From the NCBI RefSeq assembly GCF_004011505.1, contig NZ_SAUN01000001.1:1240001-1304000 (forward strand): a stretch of DNA of 64,000 bases. Direction: 5' to 3'. Shown one piece after another: positions 24,205 through 33,291 of this stretch. Made by a program: the position numbers and the translations under genes. The notes below the pieces were generated by a model that was given only the letters and a program-made list of their open reading frames with translations, made no database searches and was not told the origin of the DNA. The DNA comes from Nonomuraea polychroma (lineage in GTDB: Bacteria; Actinomycetota; Actinomycetes; Streptosporangiales; Streptosporangiaceae). The first letter of the stretch is position 1, and each line of letters starts with the position of its first letter.

Positions 24205-26495
24205 CCAGCGACGGGCGGCGGGTGCGGCGGCTGGAGGACGAGCGGCTGCTGCGCGGGCTCGGCCGGTTCGCCGACGACGTCAGCCGGGTCGGCGCGCTCC
24301 ACCTGCGGGTCGTCCGGGCGCAGGCCGCGCACGCCCGCCTCCTGTCGATCGACACGGGCCAGGCGCAGGCGCTGCCGGGCGTCACAGCGGTGGTCACCGG
24401 CGAGGACGTCAAGGACGTCGCGCCGATCCCGGTCCGGTTGAACGTCGGCGGCCACGACCTCAGCGCGTTCCTGCAACCGGTGCTCGCCCAGGACAAGGTC
24501 CGGTACGTCGGCGAGCCGGTGGCCGCGGTCGTCGCCGAGGACCCGTACGTCGCGGAGGACGCCGCCGAACTCGTCGAGGTGTCCTACGACGACCTCGGCG
24601 CGGTGCTCGACGGCGAGACCGCGATGGCGGCGCCGGCACTGCACGAGGCCGGCAACGTCGCCGCCGTCCTCGACCTCGGCTACGGCGACTGCGCGGCCGC
24701 CTTCGCCGCCGCGGACACCGTGGTGGCGCTCACGCTGGACGTCGGCCGCCACAGCGCGGTGCCGATGGAGCCGCGCGGCCTGGTCGCCGACTACGACGCC
24801 GGCACCGGCCGGCTGGAGATCTGGGGCGCCACCAAGGTGCCCGTCTTCAACCGGCGGGTCCTCGCCTCGATGCTCGGCCTGCCCGAGCACCGGATCCGTC
24901 TGCACGCGATGGACGCCGGCGGCGGGTTCGGCCCCCGCGGCGAGTTCTACCCCGAGGACTTCCTCGTGCCCTGGCTGGCCCGGCGGCTGGGCCGCCCGGT
25001 GAAGTGGACCGAGGACCGGGCCGAGCACCTCGTCGCGGTGAACCACTCCCGCCAGCAGCGCCACCGCATCGAGGCGGCGTTCGCGGCGGACGGCACGCTG
25101 CTGGGCCTGCGTGACGACGTCGTCCACGACAACGGGGCCTACATGCGCACGCACGGCGTGCTCGTGCCGGAGCTGACGCTCGCGATGTTGCCGGGCCCGT
25201 ACCGGGTGCCCGCCTACGCCGGGCGGGCCAGGGTCGTGCTCACGAACAAGACCCCCTGCGGCACCTACCGCGCGCCGGGTCGTTTCGAGGGCACCTTCGC
25301 CCGCGAGCACCTGTTCGACGTGGCCGCCGACCGGCTCGGCGTCGACCGGGTGGAGCTGCGCCGCCGCAACCTGCTGCGGCCGGAGGAGATCCCGCACGTG
25401 CGCCCGCTCAACACGATCGGCACCGACGTGGTGCTGGACGCGGGCGACTACCCGAAACTGCTGGACACGGCCGTCGCGCACGTCGCCGGCTGGCGGGAGG
25501 AGGTCGCCGCGCTGCGGGCCGAGGGCCGCCTCGCGGGGCTGGGGCTCGCGGTGTTCCTGGAGAAGAGCGGTCTCGGCCCGCACGACACCGCCGACGTGCT
25601 GGTCGGTGCCGACGGGACCGTGCGCGTGCACTCCGGCGGCACCTCGCTCGGGCAGGGCATCGAGACCGTGCTGGCCCAGATCGCCGCCGAGCCCCTCGGC
25701 GTCGATCCGCGCGCGGTCGAGGTGGTCAACGGCGACACCGAGCTGCAGCCGTTCGGCGGGGGCTCGTGGGCCAGCCGCTCGACCGTGGTGTCCGGCTCGG
25801 CCGTGCGGCTGGCGGCCGAGGCCGTGGCCGGCCGGGCCGTGCGCGTCGCCGCCCGCGTGCTCGGCGTTCCGGAGTCCGAGCTCCGGCTGGCGGACGGCGT
25901 GATCGTGGGCGCCACCCCGGACGTGCGGCTGACGCTCGGCGAGGCCGCCGCCGCGTGCGCTCCGGGGAGCCCGCATCTCGCCGCGGACGAGCCGGCGGGC
26001 CTGTCGGCGCGGCGTACGTTCGAGGTCGAGCACATGACTTACCCGTACGGCGTGCACGTGGCCCTGGCCGAGGTGGACCAGGGCACCGGCGGCGTCCGGG
26101 TGCGCCGCTACCTGGTCGCCTACGAGGTGGGCCGCGCCATCAACCCCACCCTGGTCGAAGGCCAGCTCGTCGGCGGGGTGGCGCAGGGCATCGGCGGGGC
26201 GCTGATGGAGGAGTTCCGGTACGACGACAACGGGCAGCCGCTCGCCGCGACGTTCATGGACTACCTCGTGCCGACCGCGGCGGAGACGCCGCGGGTGGAG
26301 ACGATCGTCACCGAGGACGCGCCGTCGCCCGACAACCCGCTGGGCGTCAAAGGCGCGGGAGAGGGCGGGTTGTCGGCCGCCGGGGCGGCGATCGCCAACG
26401 CCGTACGCGACGCGCTCGGGTTGCCGGGCGGTGTGGGGGCGCTGCCGCTGTCCGCCTCCCGCGTGATCGAGTTGCTGCCGTCACACGTTTCGTAA
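24201..26495 (+). CDS. molybdenum hydroxylase large subunit, copy 2
   Basis: The 764-residue large subunit is related to copy 1 but clearly diverged. Motifs are AMDAGGGFGPRGEF, RPVKWTEDRAEHL, the form II-like T-Y-R-A-P-G-R-F-E-G (about residue 355) and GVKGAGEGGLS with the catalytic glutamate. The A-Y-R-G-A-G-R-type loop marks it as a non-CO form II enzyme. The GTG start overlaps the stop of the Fe-S gene (GTGA). With copy 1 it could form two enzymes that hydroxylate successive positions, or one mixed complex. Confidence 0.87.
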   Translation: MTSDGRRVRRLEDERLLRGLGRFADDVSRVGALHLRVVRAQAAHARLLSIDTGQAQALPGVTAVVTGEDVKDVAPIPVRLNVGGHDLSAFLQPVLAQDKVRYVGEPVAAVVAEDPYVAEDAAELVEVSYDDLGAVLDGETAMAAPALHEAGNVAAVLDLGYGDCAAAFAAADTVVALTLDVGRHSAVPMEPRGLVADYDAGTGRLEIWGATKVPVFNRRVLASMLGLPEHRIRLHAMDAGGGFGPRGEFYPEDFLVPWLARRLGRPVKWTEDRAEHLVAVNHSRQQRHRIEAAFAADGTLLGLRDDVVHDNGAYMRTHGVLVPELTLAMLPGPYRVPAYAGRARVVLTNKTPCGTYRAPGRFEGTFAREHLFDVAADRLGVDRVELRRRNLLRPEEIPHVRPLNTIGTDVVLDAGDYPKLLDTAVAHVAGWREEVAALRAEGRLAGLGLAVFLEKSGLGPHDTADVLVGADGTVRVHSGGTSLGQGIETVLAQIAAEPLGVDPRAVEVVNGDTELQPFGGGSWASRSTVVSGSAVRLAAEAVAGRAVRVAARVLGVPESELRLADGVIVGATPDVRLTLGEAAAACAPGSPHLAADEPAGLSARRTFEVEHMTYPYGVHVALAEVDQGTGGVRVRRYLVAYEVGRAINPTLVEGQLVGGVAQGIGGALMEEFRYDDNGQPLAATFMDYLVPTAAETPRVETIVTEDAPSPDNPLGVKGAGEGGLSAAGAAIANAVRDALGLPGGVGALPLSASRVIELLPSHVS

Positions 26496-26534
26496 CATCG
26501 CGCTAACCCACGCATAGACGTGACCGATCAAACT

Positions 26535-26544
26535 TGATATACCA
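26535..26544. promoter_or_regulatory. GntR-regulon operator, site 3
   Basis: TGATATACCA followed by AAACATCA lies 52 bases before the start of the Liv-type binding protein and 40 bases after the Mo-hydroxylase operon. Confidence 0.65.
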
Positions 26545-26596
26545 AACATCAGGCGTAATCCCGGGAGCCTTTGCCCCCCGCCCAGAGGAGAACGAC

Positions 26597-27871
26597 ATGG
26601 GATCACCTCCTTCCCGGCTTCTCGTTTCCGCCGTCGTGGCGGCGCTCCTGGCCGTCGCGGCCTGCGGCAGCAGGTCTCCCTCGGTCGAGGGCGCCCCGAC
26701 CGCCGAGACCACCGCCAAGGGCGACAAGGGCACGCTGACCGTCGGCCTGCTCAACCCGCTGACCGGGCCGTTCGCGGCACTGGGCACGGACGTCAACGCC
26801 GGGTTCGAGCTCTACCTCAAGTCCAAGGGCGGGGTGTTGTCCGGGTACGGCATCAAGGTCGTCAAGGAGGACGAGGGCACCGACCCGGCCCAGGGCACCA
26901 CCAAGGCGCGGCAGCTCGTCGAGCAGAGCAAGGCGCAGATGGTCGTGGGCCTGGTCAACTCGGCGATCGCCTACGCGGTGGCTCCGTACCTGGAGCAGGC
27001 CGGCGTCCCGCTGCTCATCACGGTGGCCGGCGCCGACGGGCTCACCAGGAAGAAGGGCGGCAACACCTTCCGGGTGTCGTACACCAGCTCCCAGGACGTC
27101 ATGCCGCTCGGCGAGTACACCTGCAAGACCCTCGGCCACAAGAAGGCCGCGATCCTCGGGCTCGACTACTCCTTCGGCTGGGAGGCCGCCGGCGGCTTCG
27201 CCCGCGCGTACGAGGACGCCGGGTGCGCGGTGATCCAGGAGATCTACGCCCCGCTCGCGACCCAGGACTGGGGGCCGTACGTCAACCAGATCAAGAAGGA
27301 CGAGGCGGACGTCGTCTATGTCGTGGCGCCGGGCTCGGACGGCATCCGGCTGCTCAAGGCCTACCGCGACTTCGGCGTGAAGCTCCCGATGGTCGCCCAC
27401 GGATCGACCGTCGACGAGACGACCCTCCCCACGGAGGCCGACACCGCCGAGGGCGTCATCAGCAGCCTGCACTACACGCCGCAGATCAAGTCCGCCGCGA
27501 ACGACGCCCTCGTCGCCGCGTTCACCCAGGAGCGGAAGAAGAGCGCCAACCAGTACGCCGACGACGGCTGGACCGCCGGGATGGTCCTCGAACAGGCGCT
27601 GTCCCAGATCAACGGCGCCCCGACGGCGGAGAACCTCCGGGCCGCCCTGGCGAAGGTCAAGGTGGAGTCCCCCCGCGGCCCGGTGTCCTTCGACGCCTAC
27701 GGCCAGGCCGTCTACAACATCTACATCCGCAAGGTGGAGCAGCGCGACGGCGGCTGGGTCAACAGCATCGTCTCGACGATCCCCGACGTGAACCAGTTCT
27801 TCACCTACGGCGAGGAGAAGTACCTCACCTTCCCCGGCTACGACAAACTCAAGGGAACCTGGGCCAAGTGA
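26597..27871 (+). CDS. livK: Liv-type ABC importer substrate-binding lipoprotein
   Basis: The 424-residue lipoprotein has its lipobox at V-A-A-C (Cys23) and the family 4 binding-protein fold (LTVGLLNPLTGPFAALG at the mature N-terminus). Such proteins bind branched-chain amino acids, amides, or aromatic acids in catabolic loci. A clear GAGGAG precedes the ATG. The gene starts a five-gene transporter operon with tight overlaps, right behind a GntR-type site, so its ligand is more likely the catabolic substrate of the island than leucine. Confidence 0.9.
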   Translation: MGSPPSRLLVSAVVAALLAVAACGSRSPSVEGAPTAETTAKGDKGTLTVGLLNPLTGPFAALGTDVNAGFELYLKSKGGVLSGYGIKVVKEDEGTDPAQGTTKARQLVEQSKAQMVVGLVNSAIAYAVAPYLEQAGVPLLITVAGADGLTRKKGGNTFRVSYTSSQDVMPLGEYTCKTLGHKKAAILGLDYSFGWEAAGGFARAYEDAGCAVIQEIYAPLATQDWGPYVNQIKKDEADVVYVVAPGSDGIRLLKAYRDFGVKLPMVAHGSTVDETTLPTEADTAEGVISSLHYTPQIKSAANDALVAAFTQERKKSANQYADDGWTAGMVLEQALSQINGAPTAENLRAALAKVKVESPRGPVSFDAYGQAVYNIYIRKVEQRDGGWVNSIVSTIPDVNQFFTYGEEKYLTFPGYDKLKGTWAK

Positions 27872-28731
27872 TGAGCTGGCTCACGCACACGCTCAACGGG
27901 CTCGCCTACGGGTCGCTGCTCTTCCTGGTGGCCAGCGGGCTGACGATCACGTTCGGGCTGATGCGCACGGTGAACCTCGCGCACGGCGCCTTCTACCTGC
28001 TCGGCGGCTACCTGGCGTACGACCTGGCCAGCCGCGGCACCGACTACTGGCTGGCCATGGTGATCGGCGTCGTGGGCGCGGCCGTCGCGGGGATGGCCGC
28101 GCAGCGGCTGCTGTTGCACCGGCTCACCGGTCAGGAGCTGCCGCAGATCGTGCTCACGCTCGGCGTCGCGCTCGTCATCGGCGACCAGATCCTCGCCCAC
28201 TACGGCGGCGATCCGATCTCCCCGCCGACGCCTCCAGGACTGACCGGACCGGTCGAGCTCGGCGCCCTGGTCTTCCCCAAGTTCCGGCTGGTGCTCATCG
28301 GCATCGCCCTCGGCCTGGCGCTGCTCGTCAGCGCCCTGCTGCGCTACACCCCGATCGGCGCCAAGGTGCGCGCGGCGGTCGACGACCAGGAGATGGCGCG
28401 GAGCGTCGGGATCCGCGTGCCGCTCATCTTCCTGCTCGTCTTCGGGCTCGGCACCGGGCTGGCGGCCTTCGCCGGCGTCTGGGGCGGCGCCTTCACCAGC
28501 CTGTCGCCGGACAGCGGGTTCGAGGTGCTGCTGCTCGCGCTCGTGGTCGTGGTCGTGGGCGGCCTCGGCTCCATCCCGGGGGCCTACGTCGCGGCCCTTG
28601 CCGTCGGCCTCGTCGAGGAGTTCGGGAGGGTGCTGTTCCCCGGGTGGGCGATGTTCACCCTGTACGCGTCGGTGGCCCTCGTCCTCGCGCTGCGGCCCCA
28701 GGGCCTGCTCGGGAAGGCGGCGCCCCGATGA
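27871..28731 (+). CDS. livH: Liv-type ABC permease (LivH)
   Basis: The 286-residue membrane protein has about eight hydrophobic helices and the LivH hallmarks NGLAYGSLLFLVASGLTITF and RTVNLAHGAFYLLGGY at the N-terminus. The EAA-like loop ARSVGI is near residue 180. The ATG shares one base with the stop of the binding-protein gene (TGATG). It forms the import channel with LivM. Confidence 0.92.
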   Translation: MSWLTHTLNGLAYGSLLFLVASGLTITFGLMRTVNLAHGAFYLLGGYLAYDLASRGTDYWLAMVIGVVGAAVAGMAAQRLLLHRLTGQELPQIVLTLGVALVIGDQILAHYGGDPISPPTPPGLTGPVELGALVFPKFRLVLIGIALGLALLVSALLRYTPIGAKVRAAVDDQEMARSVGIRVPLIFLLVFGLGTGLAAFAGVWGGAFTSLSPDSGFEVLLLALVVVVVGGLGSIPGAYVAALAVGLVEEFGRVLFPGWAMFTLYASVALVLALRPQGLLGKAAPR

Positions 28732-29693
28732 AGGGCCGGATTCTCGCGGTGGTGGTCGCGGCCGTGCTGCTGCTGGCCGTGCCCGTCGTGCTCGACTCGT
28801 TCTCCGTGTTCGTCGCGAGCCGGATCCTCATCCTCGGGTTGTTCGCGACGGCGTACAACGTCGTGTTCGGGTACGGCGGCATGCCGTCGCTCGGCCACGC
28901 GGCCTTCTTCGGGATCGGCGGCTACACCGTCGGCATCGCCATCACCCGCTGGGCCTGGCCGATGGCGCTCACCATGCCCGTCGCGCTGGTGCTCGGCGCG
29001 GTGGCCGGCGCCGTCTTCGGGCTGTTCTGCCTGCGGGTCCGCGGCGTCTACCTGCTGCTGATCACTCTGGCGCTCTCGCAGGCGGTGTTCGGCCTGGCCT
29101 TCTACCAGACCGAGCTCACCGGCGGCGACAACGGCATCCCCGGCATCCCCCGCGACGGAGTGCCCACGGGCGGCGGGTTCTACCTTCTCGCCCTGGCCGT
29201 CACCGCCGTCTGCGTGTCGGCGCTCTGGGCCTTCCAGCGCTCTCCCGCGGGCATGACCATCCTCGGCATGCGGGAGAGCGAGTCGCGGATGAGCGCGACC
29301 GGCTACCAGGTGAACACGATCCGGGTCATGGCCTTCGCCGTGTCCGGCGCGTTCTCCGCGGTGGCCGGGGCACTCGAGGTCTACCTGCAGGGGTCGGTCT
29401 CCACCGCCAGCCTGAGCTGGCAGATCAGCGCCGAGGTGCTCGTGTTCGCCATCCTCGGCGGGGCACGCAGGTTCCTCGGCCCGTTCCTCGGCGCGGCCAT
29501 CGTCACGGGGCTCGAGGTCTGGGTGAGCACCTACACCGACCGCTGGACGACGGCACTCGGCGTGGTCTACATCCTGACGGCGTTGTTTCTCACCGACGGC
29601 GTCCTGGGCAGGCTGCGCAGGCTCCGCCGGGGAACCTCGCCGCCGGCCGAACAGGCGCCGGACGAGCCGGTGATCGTGGAGGTGCGGAAATGA
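28728..29693 (+). CDS. livM: Liv-type ABC permease (LivM)
   Basis: The 321-residue permease has the LivM pattern AYNVVFGYGGMPSLGHAAFF, multiple transmembrane helices and the loop MRESESRMSATGY. The ATG overlaps the LivH stop (ATGA). The C-terminal 30 residues are an arginine-rich then acidic cytoplasmic tail. Confidence 0.92.
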   Translation: MKGRILAVVVAAVLLLAVPVVLDSFSVFVASRILILGLFATAYNVVFGYGGMPSLGHAAFFGIGGYTVGIAITRWAWPMALTMPVALVLGAVAGAVFGLFCLRVRGVYLLLITLALSQAVFGLAFYQTELTGGDNGIPGIPRDGVPTGGGFYLLALAVTAVCVSALWAFQRSPAGMTILGMRESESRMSATGYQVNTIRVMAFAVSGAFSAVAGALEVYLQGSVSTASLSWQISAEVLVFAILGGARRFLGPFLGAAIVTGLEVWVSTYTDRWTTALGVVYILTALFLTDGVLGRLRRLRRGTSPPAEQAPDEPVIVEVRK

Positions 29694-30436
29694 ACGACAT
29701 CGCCATCGCCGGGCACGGCGTCACCGTCCGGTACGGCGCCTTCCACGCCAACGACGACGTGACCCTGGTCGTGCCCGCGGGGGAGCGGCGCGCCCTGATC
29801 GGCCCGAACGGCGCGGGCAAGACGACGTTGTTCGGGGTGCTCGCGGGGCAGGTCAGGCCGGTCGGCGGCCGCGTGGACCTGCTGGGCCGCGAGGTGACCC
29901 GGCGGCCGGCGCACCGGCGGGCGCGCATGGGGCTGGCCCGGACGTTCCAGATCACCAACCTCTTCGGCGAGCTCACCGTGGCACAGAACGTGCAGCTCAC
30001 GCTGGCCGCCGAGGCGCGGGCGCACTGGGTGTTCTGGCGCGGGCCGGACATGTTGCGTGATCGTGCGGTGGAGGTGCTGGCCGAGTGGGACATGGAGCAC
30101 ACGGCCGACTGGCCGGTCCGGCGGCTCGCGTACGGGCAGCAGCGGGTGCTGGAGATCGTGCTCGCCATGTGCCGCGGCCCGCGCGTGCTGCTGCTCGACG
30201 AGCCCACCGCCGGACTGGCCCCGGCCGACGCCGAGCGGCTGACCTCGCTCGTCGCCGCGCTGCCCAGGTCCATCACGATCGTCATGATCGAACACGACAT
30301 GGCGGTGGCGTTCGGGCTCGCGGACCGGGTCAGCGTGCTCCAGCAGGGACGGCTCCTGGCCGAGGGCACGCCCGAGGAGATCTCGGCCGACCAGCGGGTG
30401 ATCGAGGCCTATCTCGGGGAGGTGGCGCATGACTGA
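29690..30436 (+). CDS. livG: Liv-type ABC ATPase (LivG)
   Basis: The 248-residue ATPase has Walker A GPNGAGKTT, a LivG-specific region RMGLARTFQITNLFGELT, Walker B VLLLDEPTAGL and the H-loop MIEHDM. The signature (usually LSxGxQ) reads LAYGQQRVLEI, as is common in LivG. The ATG overlaps the LivM stop (ATGA). Confidence 0.92.
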   Translation: MNDIAIAGHGVTVRYGAFHANDDVTLVVPAGERRALIGPNGAGKTTLFGVLAGQVRPVGGRVDLLGREVTRRPAHRRARMGLARTFQITNLFGELTVAQNVQLTLAAEARAHWVFWRGPDMLRDRAVEVLAEWDMEHTADWPVRRLAYGQQRVLEIVLAMCRGPRVLLLDEPTAGLAPADAERLTSLVAALPRSITIVMIEHDMAVAFGLADRVSVLQQGRLLAEGTPEEISADQRVIEAYLGEVAHD

Positions 30437-31139
30437 GGCGCTGCTCGACGTACGCGGAGTCCACACCTACTACGGCTCCAGCCACGTGCTCCAAGGCGTG
30501 TCGCTGACCGTCCGCGAGGGCGAGGTGCTCGGCATACTCGGGCGCAACGGCATGGGCAAGACCACGCTCATCCACACCGTCAGCGGCCTGCTACGGCCCA
30601 GGGAAGGCGAGATCACCCTGGGCGGCAGGCCCATCGCCGGCGCGCCCGCCGAGCGCATCGCCCGTGCCGGGCTCAGCCTCGTCCCTCAGGGGCACCGGGT
30701 CTTCCCGTCCCTCACTGTGCGGGAGAACCTCAAGGTCGCCGCGCGCCGTGGCGCGTGGACGATCGACGACGTCGCCGACCGGTTCCCCGTGCTGCGGGAA
30801 CGGTGGAGCCTGCCGGCCGGGAAGCTCTCGGGCGGGCAGCAGCAGATGCTCACCATGGGCCGGGCCCTGGTGGGCAACGGCCGGCTCGTGCTGATGGACG
30901 AGCCCACCGAGGGACTCGACCCGCAGACCGTGGCCAGGATCGGCGACGTCGTCGACGAGCTGCGGCGCCGGGGCACGGCCGCGATCCTGGTGGAGCAGAA
31001 GGTCGACTTCGCGCTGCGCCGCGTCGACCGGGCCCTCGTGCTCGAACGCGGGCGGGTCGTCCACGAGACCGCCGACCCGCAGGCGCTGCGTACGGATGCG
31101 GCGGCCCTGCGGCGATTGCTCGCCGTGGGAGGGTCCTGA
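30429..31139 (+). CDS. livF: Liv-type ABC ATPase (LivF)
   Basis: The 236-residue ATPase has Walker A GRNGMGKTT, the signature LSGGQQQMLTMGRAL and Walker B LVLMDEPTEGLD, all intact. It overlaps LivG by eight bases and closes the transporter operon. The GntR regulator gene follows 74 bases later behind its own operator. Confidence 0.92.
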   Translation: MTEALLDVRGVHTYYGSSHVLQGVSLTVREGEVLGILGRNGMGKTTLIHTVSGLLRPREGEITLGGRPIAGAPAERIARAGLSLVPQGHRVFPSLTVRENLKVAARRGAWTIDDVADRFPVLRERWSLPAGKLSGGQQQMLTMGRALVGNGRLVLMDEPTEGLDPQTVARIGDVVDELRRRGTAAILVEQKVDFALRRVDRALVLERGRVVHETADPQALRTDAAALRRLLAVGGS

Positions 31140-31152
31140 AGCGCTTTACATT

Positions 31153-31162
31153 TCATATACAA
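31153..31162. promoter_or_regulatory. GntR-regulon operator, site 4 (autoregulation)
   Basis: TCATATACAA, a variant with two changes from TGATATACCA, lies 51 bases before the GntR start. Its place suggests that the regulator controls its own gene. Confidence 0.55.
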
Positions 31163-31213
31163 TTTTTCGCGGCCGCCTCGCCCACCGGGCCTGTCAACGG
31201 AGGAAACACCAGC

Positions 31214-31834
31214 GTGGCGACGTACACGAGCAAGACCGACATGGTGGCTGCCACTCTCCGCGAGCTGATCATCGCGGGCGAGTTGCGGCCCGGCTCCCCG
31301 CTACGGCAGCGCGATCTGGCCGAGCGGTTCGGGGTCAGCCAGACGCCCGTCCGTGAGGCGTTGCAGCGGCTGGAGTCCGAAGGGCTGGTGCGCGGCGACC
31401 TGCACAAGGGGGCGACGGTCAGCGAGGCCGACAAAGGCGCGACGGAGGAGAACTTCCAGATCCGCGCGGCACTGGAGTCCCTCGGCGCCGAGCTGGCCGC
31501 CCCGCGCATCGGCGAGGCCGACCTCGAACGGCTGGAAGAGCTCAACGCCGAGCTGGCCGGCATCCCCGACGGGGATCCCCGCTACGCGGACCTCAACCGC
31601 CACTTCCACCACCTGATCTACGAAGCCGCCAGCAGCCCGCTGCTGCTCGCGATCATGAGACTGCTCTGGCAGTCGATGCCGCAGGGCCCGCGGGTGTTGC
31701 GCACGCATCTGGAGTCCACCCGGCAGCACGCCCAGATCATCGACGCGCTGCGCGCCCGGGACGGCGCGCGGGCGGCCCGGATCACCCGCGAGCACATCCT
31801 GGGCGCGGAGCACCTGGACAATCACGCTCCCTGA
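31214..31834 (+). CDS. GntR-family regulator, FadR/FCD subfamily
   Basis: The 206-residue protein has an N-terminal winged helix (LRELIIAGELRPGSPLRQRDLAERFGVSQTPVREAL region) and a C-terminal helical FCD ligand domain with metal-type residues (NRHFHHLIYEAA). GTG 31214 was chosen because GGAGG precedes it and the wHTH starts right after. It is the only regulator inside the catabolic island, and the GntR-like palindromic sites in front of the island's transcription units fit it. It most likely represses until a pathway compound binds. It converges with the alpha/beta hydrolase gene, four bases apart. Confidence 0.9.
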   Translation: MATYTSKTDMVAATLRELIIAGELRPGSPLRQRDLAERFGVSQTPVREALQRLESEGLVRGDLHKGATVSEADKGATEENFQIRAALESLGAELAAPRIGEADLERLEELNAELAGIPDGDPRYADLNRHFHHLIYEAASSPLLLAIMRLLWQSMPQGPRVLRTHLESTRQHAQIIDALRARDGARAARITREHILGAEHLDNHAP

Positions 31835-31838
31835 GGCG

Positions 31839-32744
31839 TCACTCGATGCCGGTCGTGCTCGCCGACAACGAGCGCGGGTCACGCCGTCCCCAGGCGCCGC
31901 GCTCGACCGCCGCGAGGAAGTCGCCCACCGTGCGGTTGAACAGGTCCGGCTCCTCCAGGTTGAGGGTGTGACCGGACCTGGGAAGGACGGCGAGGCCCGC
32001 CGTGGGGATCGTGCGCTTGAGCATCAGGTCCGGCTCCAGGCACCCCTCGTCCTCGTCGCCGGTCATGATCAGCGTGGGGACCGTCAGCCGGGAGAGCTCC
32101 TCGCGCAGGTCGTACAGCGAAGGGCGGGACTTCTGCACCCCGCGCATGGTGAGCGCGGAGCCCGGGGTGGAGTGCTCGCCCAGCATGCGCGCGAACTCGG
32201 CCCAGCCGCGCGGGTCCTTGTTCTGGAACTGCACTCGTGCGGGCCCCTGCGCGTAGCGGGCGGCGAAGGCCGCGGCGCCCTCCGCCTCCAGGGCCGTGGC
32301 GATGGCCTCGCACTCCTCGCGGAAGCCTGCCTGCCGCTCCGGCTGGGCGCCGTAGCCGCAGCCGGCGACCACGAGGGACGCTGCCCGCTCCAGGTGGCGC
32401 AGGCCCAGGTGCAGGGCGCAGAAGCCGCCCATCGAGAGCCCTACCACGTGCGCCCGGTCGATGCCCAGATGGTCGAGCACCGCGATCGCGTCCGTCACGG
32501 CCCGGGCCTGCGAGTACTGCTCGGGCTGTGACGGCACGTCCGACGGCGGGTATCCGCGGGCGGCGTAGGCGATGCAACGGTAGGAGCGGGAGAAGTGCCG
32601 GACCTGAGGTTCCCAGCTGCGGTGGTCGCCGGCGAACTCGTGGATGAAGAGGAGGGGGAAGCCGGTCCCGGTCTCCTCACAGTGAAGCCTGGTCCCGTCA
32701 TCCGCGACGGCGTAGCTCGTGCGAGAGGCCGAATGCTGGTGCAT
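31839..32744 (-). CDS. alpha/beta hydrolase
   Basis: The 301-residue hydrolase has H-E-F-A-G-D-H-R-S-W near the oxyanion hole, the nucleophile elbow G-L-S-M-G-G, an Asp region TGDEDEG and the final His in RSGHTLNLEEPD. It resembles ring-cleavage (MhpC-like), enol-lactone or ester hydrolases. The ATG directly follows an AT-rich operator without a ribosome binding site. A TACAAT hexamer ends six bases upstream, so the transcript is probably leaderless. It may open or cleave the ring product of the Mo-hydroxylases. Confidence 0.85.
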   Translation of the reverse strand: MHQHSASRTSYAVADDGTRLHCEETGTGFPLLFIHEFAGDHRSWEPQVRHFSRSYRCIAYAARGYPPSDVPSQPEQYSQARAVTDAIAVLDHLGIDRAHVVGLSMGGFCALHLGLRHLERAASLVVAGCGYGAQPERQAGFREECEAIATALEAEGAAAFAARYAQGPARVQFQNKDPRGWAEFARMLGEHSTPGSALTMRGVQKSRPSLYDLREELSRLTVPTLIMTGDEDEGCLEPDLMLKRTIPTAGLAVLPRSGHTLNLEEPDLFNRTVGDFLAAVERGAWGRRDPRSLSASTTGIE

Positions 32745-32750
32745 GAAATA

Positions 32751-32760
32751 TTGTATATCA
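32751..32760. promoter_or_regulatory. GntR-regulon operator, site 5, overlapping a leaderless promoter
   Basis: TTGTATATCA (reverse TGATATACAA) lies six bases before the hydrolase ATG and overlaps its probable -10 element. It sits in an inverted repeat with arms GCATGA and TCATGC. Confidence 0.6.
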
Positions 32761-32789
32761 TGCCTCGATCTTCTCCCGGAAGTGCCTGC

Positions 32790-33215
32790 TCACGACTCCA
32801 GCGCGAAGACCACCCACGACTGATCCGGAGCCAGTCCGGCCAGTTCGTGGCCGCACTCCTGCAGCACCTGCGGGCTGGAGGTGATGTGCTGCGTGCCGGC
32901 GTGCACGTCCCTGAACAGCCGCTGGATCAGCCCGTCGCGGAGCGCCGAGGTGCCGCCGGAGGCGTAGACGAATCGGGCCACGTCGGCGAGCGTCGACGTG
33001 ACGTGGTTGAGCGCGAGCCGCACCATCGTCTCCTGGCGCACGCCGAGCACCGTGCCTGAGTCGAGGGTGCGTTCCGCGTCCGCCCACGTCTCGTGGACCA
33101 GGGCCTCCGCCGCGCGGGACGTCGCCTCGGCGCGGGCGAAGTCGGCGTGGAAGGCGTCGCTGCCGGCGATCTGGCCGGCCCGCCCGGCCCGCGCCACGGC
33201 GGCCCGGCCGGGTAC
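32790..33215 (-). pseudogene. truncated acyl-CoA-dehydrogenase-like flavin monooxygenase
   Basis: Only the C-terminal helical domain of an acyl-CoA dehydrogenase-like, FMN/FAD-dependent monooxygenase (HsaA type) is left: GQIAGSDAFHADFARAEAT, then VYASGGTSALRDGLIQR and LFRDVHAGTQHITSSPQVL. About 250 residues with the flavin-binding N-terminus are missing. The frame runs on into unrelated sequence and the divergent oxidase gene. Such enzymes hydroxylate aromatic rings, so an intact version would fit the pathway. An untranslated stump is likely; a short protein cannot be excluded. Confidence 0.65.
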
Positions 33216-33291
33216 TTGGGGGTGCTTACCATGGAGGCGCAGACTCCGCGGCCGTGGCCCGTGACCCGTGGCCCGCTCGCGGGCACCGACT

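Noticed and set aside
21386..26495. Aerobic CO dehydrogenase (CoxMSL) for growth on carbon monoxide
   Set aside because: Neither large subunit has the form I motif AYxCSFR that marks true CO dehydrogenases; both have form II-like loops. CoxG alone does not prove CO oxidation.
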